Shown: positions 46,145 through 58,222, numbered from the stretch's first letter. The stretch is 64,000 bases of DNA from Margaritispora aquatica (GCA_007644065.1 VJWN01000012.1:1477758-1541757), one strand, 5' to 3'. Notes: a model not told the origin generated them from the letters alone. Program-made: numbers and translations.

Positions 46145-49100
46145 TCAGGGAAAGAACCACCCCCCTCTGCCACCGGGAATGAAGAGACAGTCGCGCTTCA
46201 TGTTGCGATCCTTGAGCCCCGCGAGGAGCGTGTTCAGCGTGGGGAAGTCGATGGGCTTTTGCAGCCAGCCGTCGAATCTGTGAGAGAGTGTGTGTTAGTT
46301 GGGATTTAGGTTTCCTGACAAGGACTATGTGGGAGGGGCAAAAAAAAAAAAAAAAAACTCACCCGCTCTGTATGCATTCGAATCTCCCGTCTTCTCCTAA
46401 GTCGGCCGAGACGGCAATGATGGGCACGCGAGGCTTGGGCGAGGAATCCCGCTGTTTTTCGCGCGCGATGCGCTTGGATTCTTTCTCCCAGTAGCGGATC
46501 ATCTTTGTCGAGAGCTCGCCATCTACAAGTGGCATCTATTTCATCTTGTCAGCATCTTATATCTTAAGCTTGCCAAAAAGGGAAAAGGGGGGGGGGGGGG
46601 CTAACCTTCAAATCCATGAGCACAACATCAACCTTCATACCGCTCGCCACGAACAAATCATGACATTCTTGTCCATCTCCAGCTATCGCGACCGTGTGGC
46701 CCAACTGCGTGAGCTGCTTATCCAACATTCGCTGCGTCACGAAATTGTCGTCCGCGATCAGCATGTTCAGGCTGAACTGTGCTTTCGCAGCCTGCATCTC
46801 TGGCTCTGGCATCGGCGCGGTTGAGGCGCGTGAGTGCAAGGAATCCTTTCTTGGTCCGTACTCGTTGACGTGTGGTTTGGGCGCTGAATCGTAGGTAGCC
46901 GACCGGGGGCTGAGGGACTTGTCAGAGCGTGCCTGGGTTTGAGAATTTGAATTTGAATTCGAAGTCGTGGGTGTGCACGATGAGGAGCGGTATTCGTCGT
47001 GTGTGAGGGATTCGTACGTAGCGGCTCTTGGGTTGCTGCTTTGACTCGAGTGGCTTTTTTCGGACATTTGCATGCTTAGTCTTGAGGAAGATCGAATCTC
47101 AGGTAGAGCCGCAGATTCGTACGTGACTGATCTCTGATTAGGCGCCTTCTCTTCTCTGATAGGTTGCCTCTCTTCTCGGATAGGTTGCCTCTCGACTCGA
47201 GAAGGTGTTCTTGGCTCCACGGGGAGCGGGGGCAAAGTCTCAACTCGCTTTTGGGCTTCATTAGGTGGGACGACCTTATAGGCGTTCATCGGAGCAGAGA
47301 TTTTCAGTGGTACCGAAGGAGGCGCTCGAGATGCCCCGTTTGTAGGTGCTTTCGTTAGTCCAGAACTAGAGGGAGAAAACAAATTTCTCAACCGGCGTGG
47401 CATGTTTGAAGATTCGGTGGCTTGTACATGTTCGAATGGCAACTCGATAGTGAAAAGTGTACCTCTACCAACCTCGCTACTGAGTCGAATCTGTCCGTTT
47501 ACAGCGCGGACATATTTTGCAATTGCAAGGAGGTCAGGATCGGTCTCACTATTAGGTCGTTTAGAATTGGTGTCGGCAGCGAAAAGCCAATCTTCGTCTG
47601 AATGAGCTTGTTCTAGTTGCTGAAATGTGTTCTATTTAATGTTAGTGTTTTTCAATGGAAGCAAGCGATGGAAAGACATACATCTAATTCAGCCTCGTTC
47701 ATTCCTGGACCCGTATCCTGCACTCGGAGACCAATCACCGAGGTATCATCTTTGGTGTTGATGAGATTGATGTCTACTTTCACAGAAGGAGCTTTCTTGA
47801 AAGCGTTACTAGTTAAATGCGCGAGAAGGTGTTTGAGTTTATCACCGTCACCTTTTACCATCGATGGCAAATGCTCGTGGACTGCGATTGTTAAATCTAG
47901 ATTTTTTCTTTGCGCTTCCTTTTGAAGTGCTTTGGTAAGTCTCGAGACTGGGATATATATAAGCATGTAGTCAGATTTGTGAATCTTTTTAACTTACCCG
48001 TCAAGTTAAGATTGAATGTCTCTTCGGCAGATTGTGCAGAACCTTCCTCTCCGTTAGTAAGTTTAGCAAGGTTGTCTACTGCTACAGCCATGGAATTCGA
48101 GGCTTCCTGAGCCCTGCTCAGAAAATGACGAGTCTTGCTATCAACCTTGTTCTCTAAAGCCATCTCAAGATATCCTGTGATTGTGTTCAGTGGGTTTCGC
48201 ACTAGCTTATGTTAGCAATATTCAATTTCCAAAGGCACATCTTTGAAACACTAGATGTGAAGAAAAACTTACATTCACTAGAAGATGAACGGATCAAGGC
48301 CATCTTATCATTGGGTACAGATGATCCTTTTTGGCGCCAGATCTCGACAAATCTTCCATATAGAAGACTTAATATTGAGGCTGTATCAACTAGAAAAATG
48401 TTAGCCAGAGTCATCTAATGTCAAAGCAAACATACTTTGATCGCCAGTCCACTCTCTACATGTCCCAGCAATAGTCTCAGTCCAGCGTTGAAAGCTACCC
48501 CGAGGATCAAGGTACTCGCTGCCTGCTTTGAACGTCTTGTCGTACGGGTTTCTATGCGGGAGTATCTTAGCAAGCGATCCTTGGGTGATTTTTACTAAGT
48601 TCGAAAGTGCGAAGTTCCAGAGAACTGGTCTATTCTCAAAGTGAAAAATAACTCACCCAGCCCACTTCACTTCCTTCATCTGACCTCTCCTAAAGAATAC
48701 CATAAAGTCGTTTAAACCCCCAATGTTGAATGGAACGATGAGTAGGCCAGCGATGCTATTAATTCCAGGAGCATATGTAATACCTGGAAAGTCTGCATTG
48801 ATGTTTATCGAGCTCCTGATCTCAGTGAATCGACATGTCTGAAGATAAGTCATGATAGCGAGCGCTTCCTGATATGGGTCGAGTCTTCCAATTGCTCTTG
48901 ACTCTTCTTCGATGCTTAGCAGCGCAAAGTCTGCATCAACCAAGTTGAGAAGATCAGATGCTGATGCTGCAAGATAGCTTGCAGGTGTCTGAGACACTGG
49001 ATTTACAGGAGGTGGGCGTCTAATCTCGAGGCGTTGCTTCATGATGAGAGATCTGATGTTACTTGCCGCACACTCTCCCTATGAATGCATGATTAGTCTT

Positions 49101-51043
49101 TTCGGGCTCCAAATGAATTCAGGTGTAACTTACAATATTCCTACACAACTCCCTAATTGGAAGTGAAACTCGAATGCCAGCATCTCCATAACCATGACAA
49201 GCTATCAACCCCCAAAGCTTGCCATCAATCACAGTTGAAATTGATAGAGTGGACCGGACGCTCATGTTTGCGAGGTACTTGTTGTGCACGGGTGACATTG
49301 CACGTAAGTATGAATGGGTCAAATCCAATGGAGTCTGGATATCAGTCTCGTCTCGACAAACCTAGTGTACGAGTTAGCCGAGTAAACAAAGGAGGGCTAC
49401 TCTGCTCAAATACCTACTAGTCTAGCTGTTTGCGCACATCGATCATGTAGAATTCGAATTCTGTTAACCACATAGAGATCGCGAGCTTGCTTTGGAATAT
49501 CTGCTGCCGGGAAGTGCATGCCTAAATGGAACATCAGTCGCCAATTAATTCTCGACATCTCATCAAAACTTACCTCTAAAAACATCTACACACGCTCTTG
49601 GATTGACAAGTTCAGCATCCACACACCCATTCATTTGTTCGTCAAATCGATAGAACATGACTCTGTGAAAGCCAGTCAATTGCACAATTAGACCAACTGT
49701 GACGTCCATGAGTTCCTGCACAGTTGAGCAGGCAGTGATTTGTTGCTGAGCTTGAGACATGGCATTGAACACATCTAAGGACGAAAACTCCTTGTTCTTT
49801 CGAGTCCTTGCAATTTCAATGACTGGTAATGGTTTACTTGCTATTGTCGTACTCTTCTCAAATTCCTCTGGCGTGACCTCGTGGTCCATATGCCGTACAG
49901 GAGATTCTGGCTGCTCAGTAAGTCAGAATAATATCCCGAATATGACGGCAAGGTTCGGAGCTAAAAGGTAATATTGCCTTGGACATATCTTGTAGAGTTC
50001 ACCATAAGACAGGACCCTATGTGTAAGTCCCTTGCAAACACTGTACCCGAATAAGAGTTTGTCACTAACCAGAGATTTCGCCATTCGCATGTCGTTCAAA
50101 TAAAATGCATCAAGATATTCTTCGAACTCGCATATCACCAGATTCGAAGGGCTCGGCGCTAGATGAATAGCACACCACTAAACCAAGAGTCAGCACACCC
50201 TGTTAAGGTTTACTAAACAACAGCTCGTAGGAATCGGTGACTCTGGGGTAATAGAGGGGTAGAGTTGGAGACCTACTAATCGGATTTCGGGTTCATACGG
50301 AAATGTAAGGTGTATTTGGAAGACGTCTAGCCTAGTCTCGTCTTTAAGCGCATCGACGTTTTGTAAAGAATGATTGATTCTGGCAGTCATCTCTGCTCTC
50401 CCATCAGGCCGTAGAATGTCCAAGAAAGACGTCATGGTGAACAGATGCTCTGGGCCGTATCCTAAGATTTTCCTTGTATTTTCACTGGCGATCCGAATCT
50501 CAAGCTGGCCATGCGCACTGTATTTCAACCCCAATAAAGCACCATATGATTGAATTGCACCTGGTGTATGGATTGGCTCATCTTCACACCTTCGATAAGG
50601 GTTTCCATCTTTCCTGACAGCGTCACTTGGTAGTACACCAACGGGCCCTGACTTGAGGAACAGGAACTTCGATCTTTCCGAAACCTTTCTATTATTTGGC
50701 CCTTCTCCGCGGTTACTGTCATTCTCGGGGCTACTAGGTGGTGGGCTATCGTCACTGCGAGATGCTGTAGGACTGCTGTCTGTATGCATATCATTGTATT
50801 TCTGTTTCTGCGTCAGCTTCCGATTCTCTTCCCTGCCAGCCAACTCACCGGTTCTGCTATTCTTGCATTCTGAGCAAGCCATGGCATATCTACTTCATTG
50901 CGTTGATTCCGGATAGGGAACACTCGCTCTACTAAATCATTTGGGGGCAAATGTGGTACTGGCTTCGAAGGATTTGGCTGATTTGGCTTATCGTGGTTTG
51001 GCGTTCGCTGAACGTTACTCTTGCGACCTAAAAGTTTATGCAT
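46145..51043 (-). CDS. Fungal phytochrome, hybrid histidine kinase with altered H-box
   Basis: Fourteen exons fit in phase: 50849-51043, 50277-50807, 50070-50177, 49574-49910, 49418-49521, 49134-49361, 48657-49078, 48436-48551, 48273-48389, 47998-48201, 47682-47947, 46606-47631, 46363-46535 and 46145-46277. They give 1,319 residues. After a disordered start comes the PAS domain with the bilin-attaching Cys139 (RCEDEPIHTPGAIQSYG), then GAF (FPAADIPKQARDLY; SPVHNKYLANMSVRS; GLIACHGYG) and PHY with its tongue motif LDPRGSFQRW. The kinase has an N-box (TSNAF), G1 (QDTGPGM) and G2 (VGRGTLFTIELP). The H-box, normally N-A-S-H-E-V-R-T-P-L, reads S-S-S-S-E-L-R-N-P-L, so Ser718 replaces the phosphorylated His. 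A ~200-residue linker with three PR(S/A)-x-TY(E/D)S repeats leads to a complete receiver domain (Asp1216 in VVLMDLKMP, Lys1283 in LQKP). It is a red/far-red light sensor by family; the altered H-box makes its phosphotransfer doubtful. Confidence 0.93.
46340..46357. repeat. Poly-A run (poly-T on gene strand) in phytochrome intron 13
   Basis: Eighteen A on the plus strand, directly behind the GTGAG donor of the last phytochrome intron on the minus strand. Confidence 0.85.
46587..46600. repeat. Poly-G run (poly-C on gene strand) in phytochrome intron 12
   Basis: Fourteen G on the plus strand, directly behind the GTTAG donor of the intron that precedes the receiver-domain exon on the minus strand. 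Confidence 0.85.
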
Positions 51044-52516
51044 CGTATCTTTTATTGATCGAGTTCTAGAAGCAGGAAATATTAAAAAGAGCTATTCATG
51101 GGTGAGAGTGCTCAGAGGTTGTATCTTATACAAGGACGGCAAGAAGAAATATGAAAGAGGGGAAAGAAGAAAGATCTACCCCGAAGTACTCAGTTATAGT
51201 TCAAGAAACACTTTGAGACTGGCGCAACAAAACACAAAAAATACAAAAATAGTCCGTCGCTCCAACTCAAATCAGACTTCTGATGCTTTTCTTGAGCCGA
51301 GCTTGCACCGTTTCTTTTGGGTGATTATCCTCGAAACTCGACTGCACCTGCAGTCGGTAAAGTGGCACTGTAAGCAAATCAAATGCGATACTACTTGGTT
51401 TACCCCATGATGGGACTAGATGAGATACACTGGTTACTTGTGATCGTCGTTGAAGCCAATGAATTCCTAGAGAAGTGCGGACATTGTCTGACAGATTGGG
51501 AAGACAATGTAAGACCCTGTGTAAAGAAGTCGATAGTTCAACGTCCCGGAAGCCCTCCGGACCCAAGCGAGTTGGTTTGGTCTCATTTTAGAGGCATGAC
51601 TCGACAGCGCGGCAAAGCAAAGACGTGAAAAACAGGAATAAAGCAGGCATAAAAGTGGTCGAAAAGTGGCAGAAGCCGCAAAAAGAAGAAAAAGGATTTA
51701 CAGCCTCAGACCCAAAGATGATCTATCAACATCGACCCTATGTCTCACCCTTGCAAGCTGAAGCCACTTCGCGACCACCACGCGAGAATAGACCGTGGCG
51801 TCTTAACCCCGCTGAAGACGAAGCAACACAAAAGTCACAAAGGATGAAGAATGGAGATTTTAGGGTAACCTGAACCTCCCTGAGGAGGGATTGTCGACTA
51901 CCGGCAGCCCCTGATTGAAGAACGAGAGACATGATTTCATTGAGTGATGAAATTATGATAGTCCGACAGACTTGGTCAAACTGCCTTTCGGAGATTTATG
52001 ATGAAGTTGTTTTCGAAAGTACGAAGGCAAGACAAGGGTGACGGGAGCTCGTTGAAGAGCTCGAGAAACGGCGGGAGGAGCTTGGTTGTTTGAATAAAGT
52101 TTTGACACGAACAGACGTGGAGGTCGGTCGTCCGAACTATGGAGCTAGTTTTCTTGTTCATCAAGTAAAGCTGGACTAGCTTTGCCCTAGCCTTTATCGG
52201 GCTTTCTTTATATTGGCAACCTTCATGTCAGGTACTGTAAGCTAGTCAAGCGAGAAGATTTATAGACTGTGACTACATCACTTCCCATACTCAATACTTC
52301 AGGCTTCAGCTTATGACAGTTACCGGGTTTGTACAGTAAGCAGTTGATATCAAAGCCTCTCATCAGGATTGGTTCTTGGTTTAGGAAACAAGAAGCTACT
52401 GAAGATCTGATTTTGGATATACATGTCAAATTATTCCAATACCAGTGAGATGGATAGGCAAGAAAATCAACCAGGGTTCTCCTCCTTAAGCATGACAGAC
52501 CAAGTAACTCCACATG
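51044..52516. other. 1.5 kb interval without a supported gene
   Basis: Upstream region of the phytochrome gene. Short frames on both strands lack coding character. No TATA box or repeat stands out. Confidence 0.5.
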
Positions 52517-53554
52517 CTAAATGAGACAGTCGGAATCTGTCGCAACCGTCCACTTCAAAGTATATATCCAGCAAAGCGGTCCCGTCCGAGAAAGTTTGCG
52601 TCGAGTTCTCTCTACACAATCTGGAGGAGTATTGAGATCTGTTGGCCGACACTCGGGAGCACCACCACAATGAGGACACGATCGACTCCAGAACCACGCC
52701 GGAGCATCCCATGAATTCGTTGTCATTTTAGAGTTTCCGGTACTCAATACACAGCGCTCCTTCAGCGGAAATCTCCAAGTCTTTGCCCAATCCATGATGG
52801 ACAGAAGTTCTCCTCTTTGGTCATCACCTGTCTCAAACTCTATCGTCAATTCCTTGAGTGAACCCAATTGTGAAAATGCTCCTCCCCACCCATTAATGTT
52901 CCAAGGAACAACCTTGCCCTGCTTGCTTGCTTTGATATCTTCTTTCATTTGGGAAGGATGGGTGGCTCCACCTCCAATACCACGATTGGGATTGATGCTC
53001 AGCGGATTGCTGCTTTCATTCCACCACCAGTCTGTCTTTCGTATAGAGATCTTAAGTCTCTCGATACTCTGCATATAATCCTGCTTGCAAAGCTTTGAAA
53101 ACGATTGTTCGAGCCAGAACATCTGAGTAAACAGATGCATCTCTGTCACAAGTTTAGCCTGCCATGGTTTGAGGCCAGTGAAAAGTCGATCTTCCATCTC
53201 ATGCCCGAAGCGATCATACCAGCCATGACGAGCTGGTGGTCCAGTCTCTGGAGAGTGCCAAAAAACGTGTTCCTTGGAGCGAAGAGGTAGATAGTATGTC
53301 TCCAGATAAATCCTACGACAAGTAAGTAGCAGAGAGATGGAAATAGTCCACTTTGCTCTATATCCAGGTCTACTGAACGTCGAAGGGTAGATTAGAAGTG
53401 GATCCGTTGATTCATCTTCTGATAGGGAATATTGGAATATCTGTTCGCGAAGCTCTGCAGGAAAATGTCCGCTGTAGAATGGGGAGGCTGGTTGTGGTAA
53501 GACATTAAGTGGACGTTGATGGATTGGGAGTTCTTCAATTAGAGCTGAATTCAT
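52517..53554 (-). CDS. Fungal protein of unknown function, F-box/2EXR-like start
   Basis: One frame of 345 residues from ATG 53554 to TAG 52517. Near residues 27-45 it has FYSGHFPAELREQIFQYSL, the pattern (L/F)-P-x-E-L-R-x-x-I-(W/F)-x-x-x-L. Many fungal proteins carry this at the front, either as an F-box-like or a 2EXR module. Next comes ISLLLTCRRIYLETYYLPL, the second half of that layout. The rest is Trp-rich and partly polar (DRLFTGLKPWQAKLVTEM, TIEFETGDD). The last 60 residues carry two Cys-x-x-Cys-like sites (SCPHCGGAPEC). Such proteins form large, poorly characterised families in Leotiomycetes and Sordariomycetes. No localisation signal is seen. A hidden intron near the C-terminus is possible. 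Confidence 0.7.
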   Translation of the reverse strand: MNSALIEELPIHQRPLNVLPQPASPFYSGHFPAELREQIFQYSLSEDESTDPLLIYPSTFSRPGYRAKWTISISLLLTCRRIYLETYYLPLRSKEHVFWHSPETGPPARHGWYDRFGHEMEDRLFTGLKPWQAKLVTEMHLFTQMFWLEQSFSKLCKQDYMQSIERLKISIRKTDWWWNESSNPLSINPNRGIGGGATHPSQMKEDIKASKQGKVVPWNINGWGGAFSQLGSLKELTIEFETGDDQRGELLSIMDWAKTWRFPLKERCVLSTGNSKMTTNSWDAPAWFWSRSCPHCGGAPECRPTDLNTPPDCVERTRRKLSRTGPLCWIYTLKWTVATDSDCLI

Positions 53555-54424
53555 TGCAAAATGATCAGCCAGGTAAAGATAAAGAATTAGGGGAACAAAA
53601 TAGACGCAGCTAGAAATTTCAAGAGAAGCTGAAAATTCGAGAATTATACACGATGGTAGTGTTGAGTTGTCAGCCAGGAATTAGGCAACAGATCAGCCCC
53701 GCACCAACTCATATCACATGATTGACTTCTGCTGCATGCAGGGTGACTTTGAGAAGATGTCGAGCAGAAGGAGAATAAAAGTGTGAATGCCTCAAGATAT
53801 CTCCGAAATTGGCCAGCTCTAAAGTTTGGTAATCGGGATGCATTTCAATCTCTACCCGAGCTATCATTATCCGAAAAGCCATCCAGTTCAGCTTGCTTCC
53901 TCCCACTGAGACCGTGCCATATTGTATCATGGAACTCGCCGTCGGTCCACTCGGGGTCGAGACGACGTGTCTCGTGGCGCTATGAGGAAAGGGATGATGT
54001 TGGTGGCTGAGTAGGAAAACTCACTGAGAGTAAGGTCTAGGCCGATATGTTGTCTTGCCGAAACATGAGACGGCAAGCCGAGTGGAGATCTGAACATGAT
54101 GAATTGAAAACTGACTATTCTTCAATTGCCCAGATTTCAGGCCTTCAAAATTATGTCCACTTCATGAACTCATTCCAGACAACATTGTTGACGCTTCAAA
54201 GAGTAACGCGTATACTAGCCTTGCACAGCTGATTATCTGAGCAACAAAGATAACACAGCGATTCTCTAATCTGGTCCTGCTCGTCGTCGAATCGTGAACG
54301 GCAGCACGATCATCCACCAAGGTCTCTTCGGTATCAATGCAACTCAACAGGGATGCTCACACCCTCTCCCTTCCAACTCAAACCGTGTCCATACTGACTC
54401 CTCATCCCGCTTCCAAACGATCCG
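53555..54424. other. Interval with possible gene remnants
   Basis: Minus-strand frames here look partly protein-like (for example PEWTDGEFHDTIWHGLSG encoded near 53930-53975) but are broken by stops and I find no splice chain. It may be the decayed 3' portion of the small gene at 54425-54774. Confidence 0.3.
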
Positions 54425-54774
54425 TTATCTTCTGCTCTCAGTCCACTCTTCGTTGAAATATGGTACCTCGCTAGATTTTCTTGACGACGTTTCTCGAAAG
54501 GGTACAGGTGGGGCACCATCGTTGGGGGTAGAAGCATAATGTGAGAAGCCATTGTATCGCAAGGTATCCAGCTGAAGTTCGGTTTTCCTTTGTGGCAGCA
54601 GTCCAGGTAACTCAGAAAGAGACAGAACGAGGATAAGACTTGAAAGATCAGCAAACATAGAATACCACAATGACAATGTTCAACTTACACGAAGAGAACT
54701 GCAAAGCCGAAGCACCTTTGGCTACGTCGAGAAGCCCATGCTGCCGAAACCTGCGGATGGTCTTTGAGTTGCAT
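54425..54774 (-). CDS. Small single-pass membrane protein, possibly truncated
   Basis: Two exons, 54689-54774 and 54425-54638, joined in phase 2, code 99 residues. After a basic cytosolic start (WASRRSQRCFG) one membrane helix is formed across the splice (FAVLFVLILVLSLSELPGLL), then a polar tail with PYFNEEWTESRR. A short tail, one membrane anchor and a E-x-W motif recall the start of fungal UstYa/DUF3328-like proteins. The diagnostic HxxHC motifs do not follow in any frame, so the gene may be truncated or decayed. The evidence for real expression is weak. Confidence 0.3.
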
Positions 54775-55953
54775 TTTGTATGACGAGGATTGGATCACGA
54801 TTGTGGTTCAAGAAGAAAGATATATAAATGTCTGTCACTAACTGACAATAAACCGGCTTGAAATGGCAACAAAAAACGACAATGAACGGATAAACAAGCT
54901 AGCTTTCCAGAAGCGCTGAAGGGAGAGAAGGAAAATAATCAGGCTGTCCTAAGATTGCTTGAAGCCATGCTCTTATGTATGTCACAGCCAACCTTGTCCT
55001 TTATTTGCCTGGAACGCATATCGAAGAGAGTTGCACCTGGATAAGTCTTCCTGAAACGTGTACGGTTGTGTCCACGCGGTTTAAAGCTTACCATGAACCT
55101 GAAACGAAGTTGTGCACTGTGGGCACTGTTCACTTGAAGATCTGCAGGCATTGGACGAGATGAACGGGAGTTCATCAAAGGCGGGGAGGATTCGACGACT
55201 CAAGCTGGGATAGGTGTGATGAGTACAGTAGCGGGGACGGAGAGGATTTAAACAAGACGATGACCGAATCGTTCGTACTGTTTGGTTGGATGTCAAAGAT
55301 TTTGGTGAGGAATAGGAATAGGAATAAGAACTTTGTTTGAAACTTGACGAAAGCGCGTTTTAAATTGGCGGGCGAGCTCAAAAACGAACGAAAATTATAT
55401 AAAAAATGTTAACAAACTGTTGTAAGGTCAAAGATAAATGACATAGTCATGCTGATGTCTATATACGGTACTTGAAGGAGCACAACAAGACATCATTTCA
55501 GAGTGGACTTATAGAAATGTCTTTCAAATCGTGGAAACTTGATGTTCTTCCTTTATCTCCTCCTACTCCAGTCATCCGAATTGAACTCGATACACACACC
55601 CGCACTCGTTGCATTCATTACAGTTGATTCGGAGAAAGCAAAGCAAATGCAAGACATGTGGGAAATGCGAAATGATTTATTTCCATATTTTTATCTTTGT
55701 CTTTCAAGTTCTAGTCTACATGTGAGATCTTACTGTATCGATAAGAAGAAAACAAACCAACTTTCGGCTTCGGCACAAAAGATATTGAAGCATCAGCAGG
55801 AAGCCCAAAAGCTTCAAGCCCCCTACACAGAACTACTGTATATAGATTTATACTAATTTGTTCAATCTTCCATCTTCTTTTCACGACTAGGACTAAATAT
55901 ATGATTGCATAGTCGCATATTCATCCTGGCACATTTGCCAGCAACAACCTGCC
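54775..55953. other. Intergenic
   Basis: Divergent upstream region between the small membrane protein and pantothenate kinase. A GGAATA triple lies near 55310-55325. No supported gene. Confidence 0.5.
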
Positions 55954-57540
55954 ATGTCCGTGGATGCGTTGCAGGGCCAGAAAGACACTGTCGCCCAGCT
56001 TCAGCCCCGCGCTGAGAGCAACGATGTATCTTCACCTTCTTCCAGTACAACAAAGGCTCCTCCGCGCATGCGTACAAACACCGCAGAGATTGACAGCACC
56101 ATCATACATCCTGGATCAGTGAAGATCAATGTGAAGGGCGCATTCATAGTCGATCAGGAGTCAGCATCACCAAATGGCACTCTCGTTGGACTTCCAAATG
56201 GGGGGAGTCATGATACGAAAGACATCCGATTACCCAACCATACTGCTGTAGTCAGCCATATTGCTGTTGATGTATGATCTGCCCTGCCATGCTGCGAGCT
56301 GTTTTCGTATGCCAAAAAGCTCTGAGCTGATTGCAATGGCAGATTGGAGGTTCGCTGGCAAAGCTGGTATACTTCTCTCGAGAACCTCACTCGCGCGAGC
56401 CTGGGGGACGTCTTAATTTCATGAATTTCGAGACCGATCGCATAGATGATTGTGTCGATTTTATGAAACAGCTCAAGATCAAGCAACAGAAACTCAATGG
56501 CTCCAGACCAGGAGCCTTATGTGTCATGGCGACGGGAGGAGGGGCATATAAGTTCTATGACAAAATTCGGGAGGCTTTAGGCGTTGATGTGCTGCGAGAA
56601 GATGAAATGGAGTGTTTGATAATTGGTATGCCTAGAGTACATTATTTGGCAAAATTTCAATGGCTAATCCTGACTAGGTCTTGATTTCTTCATCACAGAA
56701 ATACCCCGCGAAGTCTTTACCTACAGCGAAACTGACCCTATGCACTTCGAAGAACCCCGCGCGGACATCTATCCCTACCTGCTTGTAAACATCGGCTCTG
56801 GTGTTTCCATGATCAAAGTCTCTGGTCCCCGAGCTTACCAGCGAGTGGGTGGAACATCTCTTGGAGGTGGTACATTATGGGGACTCTTGTCACTATTGAC
56901 TGGCTCAAGAACTTTTGATGAAATGCTGGGTATGGCTGAGCGTGGTGACAATGCAAGGGTAGATATGCTAGTTGGGGATATTTATGGTCAAGATTACGGC
57001 AAAATCGGGCTGAAGAGCAGCACAATCGCCAGTTCTTTCGGAAAAGTGTTCAAAATGAAAAGACAGGCTGAGCGCGAAGCGGAAGATAGTGGTGGACTCG
57101 CAAATGTTGACGGGGCATCATCAAATGATCCGTCCCACACGATACCATCCGACCCTAGTGAAGGTCCATTCTCTGCTCCAGATATATCAAGATCTCTGCT
57201 ATATGCCATTTCCAATAATATCGGCCAAATTGCCTACCTTCAATCTGAAAAACACTCGCTAAGTACTATCTACTTTGGCGGTAGTTTCATCCGCGGCCAT
57301 AGACAAACAATGAACACGCTCTCCTACGCCATCAAATTCTGGAGTAATGGAGAGAAAAAAGCATACTTTCTGCGACACGAAGGATTCCTAGGTGCCGTCG
57401 GGGCATTCTTGAAGAGGCAGCCAAGAAATTGGGGGAGGCGAGGGAGCTTTGAGGAAGGAGTGGGTTTGGGTACGGAGGCAAGAGAGGAAGTGAGGGCTGC
57501 TGCTGAAAGGGAAATAGGTAGGGAGAGTGCTGACAGGTAG
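55954..57540 (+). CDS. CAB1: Pantothenate kinase, eukaryotic type II
   Basis: Three exons, 55954-56271, 56343-56625 and 56678-57540, in phase, give 487 residues. The first splice rebuilds HIAVDIGGSLAKLVYF, the phosphate-binding start of the actin-like kinase fold (near residue 105). Further family blocks are VMATGGGAYKFYDKI, EMECLI joined to GLDFFITEIP, PYLLVNIGSGVSMIKV, RVGGTSLGGGTLWGL, AISNNIGQIAYLQ and IYFGGSFIRGH. The enzyme phosphorylates pantothenate in the cytosol, the first and rate-limiting step of coenzyme A synthesis. Two features stand out: an N-terminal Ser/Thr-rich extension of about 85 residues and a hydrophilic insertion of about 40 residues (KRQAEREAEDSGG to PSEGPF) before the DISRSLLYAI helix. 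Both are probably flexible. Single-copy housekeeping gene in most fungi. Confidence 0.95.
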
Positions 57541-58222
57541 TGCATAGGTGCCGCTGAGTCAATGGAAAACAGCATGATTTGGCGTTGATTGTTTGATATT
57601 TGTTTGCATGGAATGTTGGAAAGGAATATCTTCATCTAGGTTTAGTGGATGATGTATTAGGCATGCAGCTGTGGTATTGATTAGTACCAGCGATTAGTTG
57701 AAAAGTTGAGAAAGATGAATCCCGTCAATTGACGTAGCATAACCTAAGTGAACATCAGGTCACAAAGCCTTCGGACTTTAAGACACAGCATCACAAGTTA
57801 ACCTTTTCCATCGATTCCTGTTTCAGAGCTCTAAAAACACGAGTATTCATAATCAAGGCAGTTCAATTCGCGCGTCAGGGTATTTTATAGCATTATAACT
57901 GAAAGGGAATGAAGGCGCAGCTTTAGATCAAGGGTTGTTCTTTTTTACAATGTTCTTGAACAAGGGGACATGAAGCTTCAAAGCAACATCACAAATCGCA
58001 AGGATCGCGAAGTTGGACGAGGTTTCGTGCAATCACCATGAACTGGAAGCCTAAGCCCACTTAAACTTTTCATCAATGAAATTGTGACATGTGAGAAGTT
58101 GACATGAGTATCGTACAAATCTTGCACTTCTGCTTCCCAGCCCTACAGAGAGGTACAAGCTGTTCTACATCCTAGACATTAAAAAGCCATGCATCGTCCA
58201 TCAGCTAACGAAGACAAAGGCC
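57541..58222. other. Intergenic between convergent genes
   Basis: 3' regions of the pantothenate kinase and of the 637-residue unknown gene. No feature seen. Confidence 0.5.

Noticed and set aside
48190..48215. A His retained in front of the phytochrome H-box (HKLVRNPL) from sequence before the acceptor
   Set aside because: That reading uses intron bases directly preceded by an in-frame TAA, and it does not join in phase with exon 9. The CTAG acceptor gives the phase-correct S-S-E-L-R-N-P-L.
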